Source: Bradyrhizobium sp. Ce-3 (GTDB lineage: Bacteria; Pseudomonadota; Alphaproteobacteria; Rhizobiales; Xanthobacteraceae). From it: a stretch of DNA of 64,000 nucleotides. Position numbers and translations under genes: made by a program. Positions within the stretch are counted from its first letter, which is position 1; the number at the start of each line of letters is the position of its first letter. The notes under the pieces were generated by a model. That model made no database searches, was not told the origin of the DNA, and was given only the letters and a program-made list of their open reading frames with translations. Below are positions 26,309-34,908 of the stretch, piece after piece. Where the stretch lies: contig NZ_BQUV01000013.1 in NCBI RefSeq assembly GCF_022835695.1, positions 62,001 through 126,000 of the forward strand, read 5' to 3'.

Positions 26309-27565
26309 ATGCTGCAGTTGCAATCGGCGTTCGGTGTGGTGGCGTTGCTCGTGATCGCCTGGGCATTGAGCGAGAATCGCCTGAGGGTGTCGCTGCGGCA
26401 GGCGGCGATCGGGCTCATCGTCACGGTCGTCACTGCACTGTTGCTGATCAAGGTGCCGCTGGTGACGCAGGCTTTCGGCGCGATCAACGATGCCGTCGGC
26501 ACCATCGCGGCGGCGACACGCGCCGGCACCGCCTTCGTGTTCGGCTATGTCGGCGGCGGCCCGGCGCCGTTCGATCCCAAGGCGCCGGGCTCGGACTTCA
26601 TCCTCGCCTTCCAGGCGCTGCCGATCGTGCTCGTGATGAGCGTGCTGACCACGCTGCTGTTCTATTGGCGGGTGCTGCCGCCGGTGGTGCGCGGCATGGC
26701 CTGGATCCTGGAGCGCACGCTCGGCGTCGGCGGCGCGGTCGGGCTCTCGACCGCGGCCAACATCTTCCTCGGCATGGTGGAAGCCCCGCTGTTCATCCGG
26801 CCTTATCTGGCACAGCTGACCCGCTCCGAATTGTTTCTGGTGATGACCGGCGGCATGGCCGGGATCGCCGGCACCGTGCTGGTGCTGTACGCCACGCTGC
26901 TCGCGCCGCTGATCCCCGATGCGGCCGCGCATTTCGTCATCGCCTCGGTGCTCGGCGCGCCGGCCGCGATCCTGGTCAGCCTGATCATGGTGCCGGAAAC
27001 CTCCGACAAGCGCACCGGCGGGTCGCTCGACGATCCCGATGTTCAGGTGTCGTCGACGATGGATGCGATCGTGAAGGGCACCGCCGCGGGCCTCGAGCTC
27101 TTGATGAACATCATCGCGATGCTCTTGGTGCTGGTCGCGCTGGTCTATCTGGCGAACAAGATCATCGGCCTGCTGCCCGAGGTCGGCGGCGCCAGGATCT
27201 CGCTGCAGCGGCTGCTCGGTTACGTGATGGCGCCGGTGTGCTGGCTGATGGGCCTGCCCTGGCCGCAGGCGATCACGGCGGGAAGCCTGATGGGCACCAA
27301 GACCGTGCTGAACGAGCTGATCGCCTATGTCGACCTGTCGAAGCTCGGCCCCGACGCGCTCGATCCGCGCTCGCGCCTCATCATGCTCTACGCGATGTGC
27401 GGCTTTGCCAATTTCGCAAGCCTCGGCATCATGATCGGCGGCCTCGGCATCATGGCGCCCGAACGCCGCGACGAGATCAACGCGCTCGGACTGAAGTCGA
27501 TCGTGTCAGGCACGCTGACGACCTGCCTGATGGGCGCGATCGTCGGGATGATGACGGCGCCGTAG
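26309..27565 (+). CDS. Concentrative nucleoside transporter (NupC/CNT family)
   Basis: This 418-residue protein shows the CNT pattern: GVGGAVGLSTAANIFLGMVEAPLF, GGMAGIAGTVL, GSLMGTKTVLNELIAYVDL and MCGFANFASLGIMIGGLG. These two opposed re-entrant hairpins bind a nucleoside and Na+ or H+. It should import nucleosides across the inner membrane. The ATG at 26309 follows an in-frame GTG at 26306. It diverges from the MFS gene across 115 bp. Confidence 0.93.
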   Translation: MLQLQSAFGVVALLVIAWALSENRLRVSLRQAAIGLIVTVVTALLLIKVPLVTQAFGAINDAVGTIAAATRAGTAFVFGYVGGGPAPFDPKAPGSDFILAFQALPIVLVMSVLTTLLFYWRVLPPVVRGMAWILERTLGVGGAVGLSTAANIFLGMVEAPLFIRPYLAQLTRSELFLVMTGGMAGIAGTVLVLYATLLAPLIPDAAAHFVIASVLGAPAAILVSLIMVPETSDKRTGGSLDDPDVQVSSTMDAIVKGTAAGLELLMNIIAMLLVLVALVYLANKIIGLLPEVGGARISLQRLLGYVMAPVCWLMGLPWPQAITAGSLMGTKTVLNELIAYVDLSKLGPDALDPRSRLIMLYAMCGFANFASLGIMIGGLGIMAPERRDEINALGLKSIVSGTLTTCLMGAIVGMMTAP

Positions 27566-27567
27566 CC

Positions 27568-27652
27568 GTAGCCCGGATGGAGCGCAGCGCAATCCGGGGC
27601 GGTCTCACTGCGGGCGCGAGCCCCGGATTTCGCTTCGCTGCATCCGGGCTAC
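27568..27652. repeat. Dispersed palindrome, family A, copy 2
   Basis: GTAGCCCGGATGGAGCGCAG is matched by CTGCATCCGGGCTAC at the other end of an 85-bp element, homologous to 4171-4256. It directly follows the CNT stop and is followed 14 bp later by a family C element, so two different repeat families are stacked here. Confidence 0.88.
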
Positions 27653-27666
27653 GAAACTTTTTTCGT

Positions 27667-27806
27667 CGTCATTCCGGGGCGGCGCGTAGCGCCGAGCCCG
27701 GAATTCATCACGCCGCAGAGCAAGTGGACAAATGGATTCCGGGCTCGCGCGGAGCCTGTCATCGGGCGCGCGTTCGCGCGACCCGTTGGCGCGCCCCGGA
27801 ATGACG
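27667..27806. repeat. Dispersed palindrome, family C, copy 3
   Basis: This 140-bp copy starts CGTCATTCCGGGGCGGCGCG and ends GCGCCCCGGAATGACG, with internal CCCGGAATTCAT and ATGGATTCCGGG blocks. It ends 17 bp before the stop of the cupin gene. Confidence 0.88.
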
Positions 27807-27823
27807 TCGGAGGGTGACGGCGC

Positions 27824-28402
27824 CTACGCCTTCAGCTCCACCGTCTTGAACTCGGCCGGCAGGATCACCTCCAGCAGTTCGACATCGTCGGAGTAATCCA
27901 AAATCATGTGCCGGATGCGCGGAGGCTGGGTCCAGGCGCTGCCCTCTCGCATCAGCGTCTCGCCCTCGCCTTCCATGTAGGTCTTCACCCAGCCCTTGAG
28001 CACATAGACCATCTGGAAGTCGACGTCGTGGAAGTGCAGCTTCGACACTTCATCCGGATTGCACGGGCCCTGCAGCCGGATGACATGCGCCTGCGCCAGG
28101 CCGCGGGAGGCGGCTGATATGCCGAGGTCGCGGTACTTGGCGTAGGTGCGCAAGCCATCGGCCTTGAAATCCTCCTCGCGGTGATGGCTGATCGCGACGC
28201 GCTGCTTCGGCCGCGCCTTCGCTGCCGCTTTCGGCGCGCTCTTCGCCGCACTCTTCTTGGCCGCCGAGACCCGGCCCTTGGATTTGATGGTCTTGCGCGC
28301 GGACGATTTCACTGACGTTTTCTTGGCGCCGGCGCCGAGCCCGGTCCATTTCTTCTTCACTGCGGTCTTGGCAGCGGATCTCGATGCCGTCTTCTTGGCC
28401 AT
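27824..28402 (-). CDS. Cupin-domain protein with a histone-H1-like N-terminal tail
   Basis: This 192-residue protein has a first segment of about 70 residues made almost only of Lys, Ala, Ser, Arg and Thr (KKTSVKSSARKTIKSKGR and KKSAAKSAPKAAAKARPK), like bacterial histone-H1-like or Hc1 proteins. From about residue 75 follows a single cupin barrel with likely metal ligands in KLHFHDVDFQMVYVLKG and RIRHMILDY. The tail could bind nucleic acid or polyphosphate; the cupin may bind a small ligand. The ATG at 28402 sits after a GGGAGGCGAAC site. No partner gene is adjacent. Confidence 0.85.
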   Translation of the reverse strand: MAKKTASRSAAKTAVKKKWTGLGAGAKKTSVKSSARKTIKSKGRVSAAKKSAAKSAPKAAAKARPKQRVAISHHREEDFKADGLRTYAKYRDLGISAASRGLAQAHVIRLQGPCNPDEVSKLHFHDVDFQMVYVLKGWVKTYMEGEGETLMREGSAWTQPPRIRHMILDYSDDVELLEVILPAEFKTVELKA

Positions 28403-28513
28403 TGTTCGCCTCCCGTCTTCTTGTGACGGTCAAAGGCTAACACAAGTCGCGCCGCGCGAGGTGGGCAAAGGCGCACAGCGCGCTTATGCCTCCAAAGCCC
28501 GGGTTCGACCCGC

Positions 28514-28804
28514 TCAATGCAGCCGGAACACGCCGTCGACGGCGCGCAGTTCGGCCGGCTTGACCAGCTTGGAATGCGCCACGGTGACCGAGAACAGCGG
28601 GCCCTCGAGCTTCTGCTGCCAGAAGGAGAGGAAATCCTGCAGCGCCGGAAATTTCGGAAACAGGTCGTAGTTCTGCCAGACATAGGTCTGCAACAACGAG
28701 GGATGATCCGGCATCCGATAGAGGATTTGCGCCGTCGTCAGCCCGTACCCCAGCAACTGCTTCCGGAAATCGTCGGAAACAACCCCACCAACTCGCGAGA
28801 CCAT
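28514..28804 (-). CDS. usg: Usg family protein
   Basis: This 96-residue protein matches the alphaproteobacterial Usg family: SDDFRKQLLGYGLTTAQILYRMPDH, LLQTYVWQNYDLFPKFP and an ending VKPAELRAVDGVFRLH. The ATG at 28804 is preceded by a strong CAGGAGG site eight bases away, which decides the start against the longer upstream frame. Usg was named from a gene near the trp operon; its function is unknown. It is encoded alone here. Confidence 0.88.
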   Translation of the reverse strand: MVSRVGGVVSDDFRKQLLGYGLTTAQILYRMPDHPSLLQTYVWQNYDLFPKFPALQDFLSFWQQKLEGPLFSVTVAHSKLVKPAELRAVDGVFRLH

Positions 28805-29041
28805 GCCAACCTCCTGTGACGGAGCGCATTCACGTGGGTGGCCGACCTTCCCCGCCGGACCACCGGCAATGGATGCGCTCACATGAGAGAAATGTGACGC
28901 ACGCGACTAACCCATCTCAAGCCTAAATGTTTAATAGGTTGTTGAAATTTCTTGCGTTGGCAGCAGCTTACCGCATCTGCTAATAGCCCGGCGGGCGCCC
29001 CCGGACGGCATTAAGGATGCCGAAATGATCTCGAAATGATC

Positions 29042-29068
29042 GTGGCACCCGACACTTACGAGTGCCAA
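29042..29068 (+). promoter_or_regulatory. CIRCE-like element 1 (HrcA operator)
   Basis: GTGGCACCC and GAGTGCCAA are separated by exactly nine bases, the CIRCE layout TTAGCACTC-N9-GAGTGCTAA. The arms are complementary at seven of nine positions. It lies upstream of the promoter at 29086-29114. Confidence 0.6.
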
Positions 29069-29085
29069 TTTTTCTGCTAGAGGCA

Positions 29086-29114
29086 CTTGCCCGCCGCCAA
29101 GGCTTGGCCTATCT
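29086..29114 (+). promoter_or_regulatory. RpoH/sigma-70-type promoter of groESL
   Basis: CTTG and CCTATCT are separated by 18 bases, matching the alphaproteobacterial RpoH pattern CTTG-N17/18-CYTATNT. Transcription would start near 29121, just before the second CIRCE element, so HrcA bound there would block initiation. Confidence 0.55.
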
Positions 29115-29128
29115 CCTGCCCAACCAGT

Positions 29129-29155
29129 CTGGCACTCGCCGGATTGGACTGCTAA
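29129..29155 (+). promoter_or_regulatory. CIRCE element 2 (HrcA operator)
   Basis: CTGGCACTC and GACTGCTAA flank a nine-base spacer. The left arm differs from the CIRCE consensus at two positions, the right arm at one. It lies at the expected transcription start and 45 bp before the groES ATG. Confidence 0.8.
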
Positions 29156-29199
29156 AACTCCAAAAATCTACAGCATCCGCAAATATTTAGGAGGACTGC

Positions 29200-29514
29200 A
29201 TGAAATTCCGTCCGCTTCACGACCGCGTCGTGGTCAAGCGTATCGACGCCGAAGAGAAGACTGCTGGCGGCATCATCATTCCGGACAGTGCCAAGGAAAA
29301 GCCCTCGCAGGGCGAAGTCACCGCCGTCGGCCCGGGCGGCCGCGACGAGGCTGGCAAGCTGATCCCGATCGACCTCAAGGTCGGCGACCGCGTCCTGTTC
29401 GGCAAGTGGTCCGGCACCGAGGTCAAGATCGACGGTGAAGATCTGCTGATCATGAAGGAAAGCGACATCATGGGCGTGCTCGACGTCCCCGCTTCCAAGA
29501 AGAAGGCGGCCTAA
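29200..29514 (+). CDS. groES: Co-chaperonin GroES
   Basis: This 104-residue protein begins [20 protein letters not shown] and has the mobile loop [18 protein letters not shown] and the base-forming [20 protein letters not shown]. It caps the GroEL cylinder and sets the folding cycle. The length is standard. It is the first gene of the groES-groEL operon under CIRCE/RpoH-type control. Bradyrhizobium carries several groESL copies; the CIRCE elements place this one in the HrcA-controlled class. Confidence 0.98.
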   Translation: MKFRPLHDRVVVKRIDAEEKTAGGIIIPDSAKEKPSQGEVTAVGPGGRDEAGKLIPIDLKVGDRVLFGKWSGTEVKIDGEDLLIMKESDIMGVLDVPASKKKAA

Positions 29515-29536
29515 GCGCCTCTTCCCTCCCAGGTAA

Positions 29537-31198
<1,662 letters not shown>

Positions 31199-31229
31199 GT
31201 CCAGCCACTCAAGGCAATTTGCGAAATGC

Positions 31230-31263
31230 AAAACCCCGGCAGCGATGCCGGGGTTTTTGTTTT
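31230..31263 (+). terminator. Rho-independent terminator of groESL
   Basis: AAACCCCGGC and GCCGGGGTTT form a ten-base stem around AGCGAT, followed by a run of T. It begins 32 bp after the groEL stop. Confidence 0.9.
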
Positions 31264-31270
31264 GGGGGTC

Positions 31271-31310
31271 CGTCATTCCGGGGCGCGCGCAGCGCGAGCC
31301 CGGAATGACG
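31271..31310. repeat. Minimal family C hairpin, copy 4
   Basis: CGTCATTCCGGGGCGCGCGC and AGCGCGAGCCCGGAATGACG meet with no spacer and form one near-perfect hairpin. This looks like the short unit from which the longer composite family C elements are built. Confidence 0.85.
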
Positions 31311-31320
31311 GAGAAACCGA

Positions 31321-31346
31321 AGGGCCGCCCGTGGGCGGCCCTTCTT
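31321..31346. terminator. Hairpin between convergent groEL and slipin genes
   Basis: AGGGCCGCCC and GGGCGGCCCT form a ten-base stem with a two-base loop, followed by TCTT on the plus strand. It lies directly beyond the slipin stop (31348) and could end transcripts from both sides. Confidence 0.6.
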
Positions 31347-31347
31347 G

Positions 31348-32511
31348 TTATGCGCTCTCGGGCGCCTTGAGGCGGACCAGCTTGGTCAGCAGCGCATCGA
31401 GGCCCTGGCCGTCGCCGGCATGCAGGTCGATGCGGCCGACCTTCTCGACCAGACGCTCGAGCGACTCCAGCTCCTTGAGCCGCAGCAGCAGAGGGTTCTC
31501 CTCCATCAGCCTGGCGGTGTTGAGGAGCGAACGCGTCGCCGCGGTCTCCTCCTGCCGGCGGATCAGGTTGGCCTTCGCCACCCGCTCCGCCTCCACCACC
31601 TTGTTAACCAGCTCGCGGATCTCGCCGGGCAGGATCACGTCCTTGACGCCGAGCTCGGTGACCTCGACGCCGCTATCCGCGACACGGCCGCGGACATAGT
31701 CGCGAAGCTCCTCGTCGAGCGCCGCCTTCGCAGACAGCATCTCGTCCAGCGTGCGGCCGGCCACCGCCTCGCGGATCGCGAACTGCACCAAACGATACAG
31801 CCACGCATCCACGTCGGGCACCGTGGCCACGACCCGCTCGGGATCGACGATCCGGCGGAACGCGGTCAGCGTCACGCGCAGCGCGATGCGATCCCTGGTC
31901 AGCATCTCCTGCGCCGTGATCTCGATCGCCTGGGGACGCAGGTCGAGGCGCTTGACCTCGATCTTGCGGCCCGCGATCCAGAACGCGTGCCGGCCGGGCG
32001 CGAGCCGCTCGACCAGCCTGCCCTCGACCGTGAGCAGACCGGCCTCGTGGTTCTCGACCACCGCCTCGGTGATGACGCCGGCCCGGTTGGGCTGGATCAT
32101 CGCGAGGTGGCGTGCCGTGACCCTGGGATCGCTGGTGACGTCGATGCGCTCGACATCGACCGCGGTCGCGACCTTCCAGTACACGCGCGTCTGCCAGGGC
32201 GTCAGCAGCTGCACGGGGCGGCCGTCCAGGCTGACGATCGCGATCTCGTTCGCTCCGGTCTCGACCGCCTCGAACAGTTCGTCGGCCAGATCAGGACGCG
32301 CGGCCTTGATCACCGCGTAGCGATCCGCGGGGAATTCGGTCCGCACGACGCTGAACAGCTCGGCCTTGAGCTGATGCAGGGGATCGAACAGGCGGTGCCG
32401 CCCGGGCGCGAGCACCTGCGTCAGCCGGCCGTCGCGCGTCAGCAACGCGCGCTCGCCATCCTTCACCGTCAACTTGGTCGTCAAGAAATGCCAGGTCTTA
32501 TCCAGAGTCAT
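31348..32511 (-). CDS. Slipin family protein (SPFH/band 7)
   Basis: This 387-residue protein contains an SPFH/band 7 domain (RLDLRPQAIEITAQEMLTRD, then VTLTAFRRIVDPERVV and a Glu/Ala-rich coiled coil EAERVAKANLIRRQEETAATRSL). It has two N-terminal copies of a GRLxxxLAPGRHxxx motif, at about 27-40 and 165-180. No clear transmembrane helix is seen. The ATG at 32511 has a GGAGG site; the upstream frame is discarded. Slipins of this form are often found beside RtcB-type RNA ligase and Ro60 genes. Two tRNA-like sequences lie upstream on the same strand, but no rtc gene is in the window. Confidence 0.88.
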   Translation of the reverse strand: MTLDKTWHFLTTKLTVKDGERALLTRDGRLTQVLAPGRHRLFDPLHQLKAELFSVVRTEFPADRYAVIKAARPDLADELFEAVETGANEIAIVSLDGRPVQLLTPWQTRVYWKVATAVDVERIDVTSDPRVTARHLAMIQPNRAGVITEAVVENHEAGLLTVEGRLVERLAPGRHAFWIAGRKIEVKRLDLRPQAIEITAQEMLTRDRIALRVTLTAFRRIVDPERVVATVPDVDAWLYRLVQFAIREAVAGRTLDEMLSAKAALDEELRDYVRGRVADSGVEVTELGVKDVILPGEIRELVNKVVEAERVAKANLIRRQEETAATRSLLNTARLMEENPLLLRLKELESLERLVEKVGRIDLHAGDGQGLDALLTKLVRLKAPESA

Positions 32512-32844
32512 GGCACGCCTCCATCGTTGCTTCAGGCCCATGGGCCTGAATGCGGGTTTACGTTTGCAAAGGATTTGAGGACGCGAACGCGGCTTCCTGT
32601 CAGCCAAGCGGGCCGTGGCTTAAAGCCTGCGCGATGACGGGCGCACGCGCGCGATCGCGCGACGAATGTCGCGCGGCCGTGCGGAGCCACCCGGCATCAG
32701 CGCAAGCGGTATCCACCGCGGCGCATAGCCGGTCTCACAGTGTCCAGGTTCGGACGAAAAGCCTTGCGGCAGAACGGCCGGACTGCGACTGAAGCGCGCG
32801 TCCGGTCCCCTTCAGAGGTATCAGCTTTTCAGGCTGAAACGGAG
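32512..32844 (-). other. Untranslated stretch between tRNA-like sequences and the slipin gene
   Basis: No credible gene is seen in these 333 bases on either strand. A small stem (AGCTTTTCAGGCTGAAA) lies at about 32823-32839, just past the 3' end of the second tRNA-like sequence, and could be a processing or stop signal. A promoter for the slipin gene may be here but none matches well. Confidence 0.4.
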
Positions 32845-32918
32845 CGCTTGGAGCGGGATTTGAACCCGCGACCCGATGAGTGTCATTCACCTGCTCTACC
32901 CAACTGAGCTATCCTTTG
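32845..32918 (-). tRNA. tRNA-like sequence 2 (anticodon-position GAC), degenerate acceptor stem
   Basis: Read on the minus strand, 74 bases give all cloverleaf arms in standard sizes: TA, D-arm GCTC-AGTTGGGTA-GAGC, anticodon arm GGTGA-ATGACAC-TCATC (anticodon position GAC, valine), variable loop GGGTC, and T-arm GCGGG-TTCAAAT-CCCGC. The acceptor strands CAAAGGA and TCCAAGC pair only at three of seven positions and no CCA is encoded. It begins directly where tRNA-like sequence 1 ends. It may be a decayed tRNA-Val or a tRNA mimic; normal aminoacylation looks unlikely. Confidence 0.45.
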
Positions 32919-32986
32919 TGAGAAGTCCGGAATCGAACCGGCGCCTTCGGGGTTTGATCCCCGATGCTCGCCATGAGCTTCATCTC
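32919..32986 (-). ncRNA. tRNA-like sequence 1, short D-arm
   Basis: The minus strand gives acceptor strands GAGATGA and ACTTCTC (five of seven pairs) enclosing GCTC-ATGGC-GAGC as a D-arm with only five loop bases, a six-base-pair hairpin TCGGGG-ATCAAA-CCCCGA at the anticodon position with a six-base loop, and a T-arm with loop TTCGATT closed by CCGG pairs. Only one base joins acceptor and D-arm, so the body is about six bases shorter than a tRNA. The T-loop is canonical, which argues for tRNA origin, but decoding is improbable. Confidence 0.4.
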
Positions 32987-33180
32987 GCGATCGTCATTTC
33001 AGCGGAACACGACACCGCAGAGCGGCACGCGCCAGTCGGGATCTCAACGAGCCCGAACCCATGGCCGAAGCGAAGGAGCGGGCTAATAAACGAAGCACGT
33101 CCGGGTTGCAAGAGGGAAGCGTGTGATTTTTTCATGGCGAGGTCGCGTTGTGGCGCTTATGGCGCATCACACCCTCTCCT

Positions 33181-33305
33181 CGTCATTCCGGGGCTCGCGA
33201 AGCGAGAGCCCGGAATCCATCGGGCCGCATAACTCGCGGAGGAATGGATTCCGGGCACGTGCTTCGCACGCCCTCAGGTACGCAATTGCGCACCGGGGAA
33301 TGACG
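33181..33305. repeat. Dispersed palindrome, family C, copy 5
   Basis: This 125-bp copy starts CGTCATTCCGGGGCTCGCGA and ends CACCGGGGAATGACG, closely resembling 21117-21237 including the internal TCAGGTACGCAATTGCGCAC segment. It lies between the tRNA-like region and the LysR gene; the 194 bases before it show no gene. Confidence 0.88.
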
Positions 33306-33337
33306 AGCGGAGAGTTCAGCGCCTGCTTCCGCCCACC

Positions 33338-34177
33338 TCACCCGCTGCGCGCGACGTCCTGGAAGCAGCCGCGCAGCCAGTCGATGGTGACGCGTGTCGC
33401 CGCATCGCGCTTGAGATGGCTCTGCACCAAAAGCCAGACGTCGCGCCGCTTCGGCAGCAGCGTCGCGCGCAGGCGGCGATCGGTCAGAAGATCCGCGCAA
33501 CTATGCTCCGGCAGCACGCCGACCGCGTGATGCGACTGGATCAGCCTGTGGATGATGCGGACGTTGTCGGTGACGCAGCGCGCGCGAAGGCGCTTTCCGC
33601 GCAGGAACTGCATTTCCGGAATCGTGCCGAGCTCATCGGGATAGGCGCAGGTCACCGCCTCTCCCGTTGCTGCCGCGGCCGGCTCGAAGAAATACAGCCT
33701 GACCTCGGCGAGTTTCGAGATCGCGAAGTCGCCCTTGTCGGGCTTGCGCAGCCGGATCGCAAGATCGGCCTCCCAGCGCGAGAATCTCACGTTCTCGCTC
33801 GACGTCAGGAACTGCAGCGTCAGGCCCGGATGGGCGCGCAGCAATTCGCTGGTGCGCGGCGCCAGCACCTCCTCGGCGATCGCATTGGTGGAGGCGATGC
33901 GCAGCCGCCCGACCGGGCCAGGCAGGCTCTCGCCGACCCGGCCGATCTCCTCGGCGTGCGCGGCCATCGCCTGGACGTGTGCGAGCACGACGTCGCACTG
34001 CCGGGTCGGCCTGCGGACGCCGTCGGCGGCCTCGAACAGCCGCAGGCCGAGCGCGCGCTCGATCCGCGCCAGCCTGCGGCCGACCGTGGTCTCGTCGATG
34101 CGCAGCCGCGCGCTGGCGCCGGCATAGGTGCCCTCGTCCCTGACGGCCGCGATGATGCGAAGATCGTCCCAGTTCAT
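33338..34177 (-). CDS. LysR family transcriptional regulator
   Basis: This 279-residue protein has an N-terminal winged helix-turn-helix (MNWDDLRIIAAVRDEGTYAGASARL, then TTVGRRLARIERALGLRLFE) and a C-terminal ligand-binding domain (GRLRIASTNAIAEEVLAP onward). It starts with the dimerisation-type pattern of the short LysR group. It diverges from the isochorismatase gene over 128 bp that hold clear inverted and direct repeats, so it probably controls that gene and itself. The inducer is unknown. Confidence 0.92.
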   Translation of the reverse strand: MNWDDLRIIAAVRDEGTYAGASARLRIDETTVGRRLARIERALGLRLFEAADGVRRPTRQCDVVLAHVQAMAAHAEEIGRVGESLPGPVGRLRIASTNAIAEEVLAPRTSELLRAHPGLTLQFLTSSENVRFSRWEADLAIRLRKPDKGDFAISKLAEVRLYFFEPAAAATGEAVTCAYPDELGTIPEMQFLRGKRLRARCVTDNVRIIHRLIQSHHAVGVLPEHSCADLLTDRRLRATLLPKRRDVWLLVQSHLKRDAATRVTIDWLRGCFQDVARSG

Positions 34178-34196
34178 GCGCTCAGATTACAGCGCG

Positions 34197-34258
34197 CCCG
34201 GCCTGCCTGCAATAACGCAGCCACCGGCTGCAATATCCCTGCATAACGGCAGGCCGGG
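34197..34258. promoter_or_regulatory. LysR operator region with nested inverted repeats
   Basis: A perfect eleven-base inverted repeat (CCCGGCCTGCC at 34197-34207, GGCAGGCCGGG at 34248-34258) surrounds a second one (GCAGCC-ACC-GGCTGC, 34217-34231). Three direct repeats CTGCAATAACG, CTGCAATATCC and CTGCATAACGG start at 34207, 34228 and 34239, that is two and one helical turns apart, the usual layout of LysR recognition and activation sites. Confidence 0.6.
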
Positions 34259-34305
34259 CCGCGGCTATATTTTCGCAGGACACATCCGCTGGAGATCTCA
34301 GGACC

Positions 34306-34899
34306 ATGACCGCAGCCAAGACCTTGATGCAGCTTGCCGGCATCGACCTCACCCCGCCCCGCCTCGGCGACGCCTGTCTGGTGCTGATCGACATCCAGAA
34401 CGAGTATCTCGCCGGTCCCCTCGCCCTGCCGGACGCCGGCCCGGCGATCGCGCGCGCCACCGCATTGCTCAACCGCGCGCGGGAGAGCGGCGCCAGGATC
34501 ATCCACATCGCGCACAAGGGAGCGCCGGGAAGCCTGTTCGATCGCAGCGCCGAGCGTGGCGCGATCGTCGCGCCGCTCAAGCCGCGGCCCGGCGAGATCG
34601 TGATCGAGAAGCAATTACCGAACGCCTTCGCCGGCACCGACCTCAACGCGCAGCTCGTCGCGACCGGCCGCAAGGAGCTGGTGCTTGCCGGCTTCATGAC
34701 GCATATGTGCGTCAGCTCGACCGCCCGCGCCGCGCTCGATCTCGGCTTCCGAACCACGATCGATGCCGACAGCTGCGCCACGCGCGACCTGCCCGACGGC
34801 GTCGGCGGCACGATTGCCGCAAAACTCATTCACGACGTCGCACTCGCCGAACTGTCCGACCGCTTCGCGATCATCGCGCGCGGCAACGCGCTCGCCTGA
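34306..34899 (+). CDS. Isochorismatase-family cysteine hydrolase
   Basis: This 197-residue hydrolase shows the family triad Asp29 (LVLIDIQNEY), Lys102 (IEKQLPNAF) and Cys135 (FMTHMCVSSTA), with the conserved cis-peptide region before the Cys. Members include nicotinamidase, isochorismatase and N-carbamoylsarcosine amidase types. The last group fits the THMCVSSTARAA pattern well but the substrate is not fixed. It diverges from the LysR gene and is followed nine bases later by a GST-type gene, together a LysR-controlled pair. Confidence 0.92.
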   Translation: MTAAKTLMQLAGIDLTPPRLGDACLVLIDIQNEYLAGPLALPDAGPAIARATALLNRARESGARIIHIAHKGAPGSLFDRSAERGAIVAPLKPRPGEIVIEKQLPNAFAGTDLNAQLVATGRKELVLAGFMTHMCVSSTARAALDLGFRTTIDADSCATRDLPDGVGGTIAAKLIHDVALAELSDRFAIIARGNALA

Positions 34900-34908
34900 G
34901 ACGCCGTC

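Larger units (their letters stand above)
28805..29199 (+). promoter_or_regulatory. Regulatory gap upstream of groESL
   Basis: This 395-bp gap separates the usg and groES genes. From 29042 to 29155 it holds two CIRCE-type elements and one promoter, listed separately. A strong AGGAGG site at about 29190 precedes groES. The part next to usg (28805-29041) shows no gene; it is AT-richer than its surroundings around 28910-28960. Confidence 0.85.

Noticed and set aside
32845-32918. A normal functional tRNA-Val
   Set aside because: The acceptor stem pairs at only three of seven positions and no CCA is encoded, so it is reported as tRNA-like instead.
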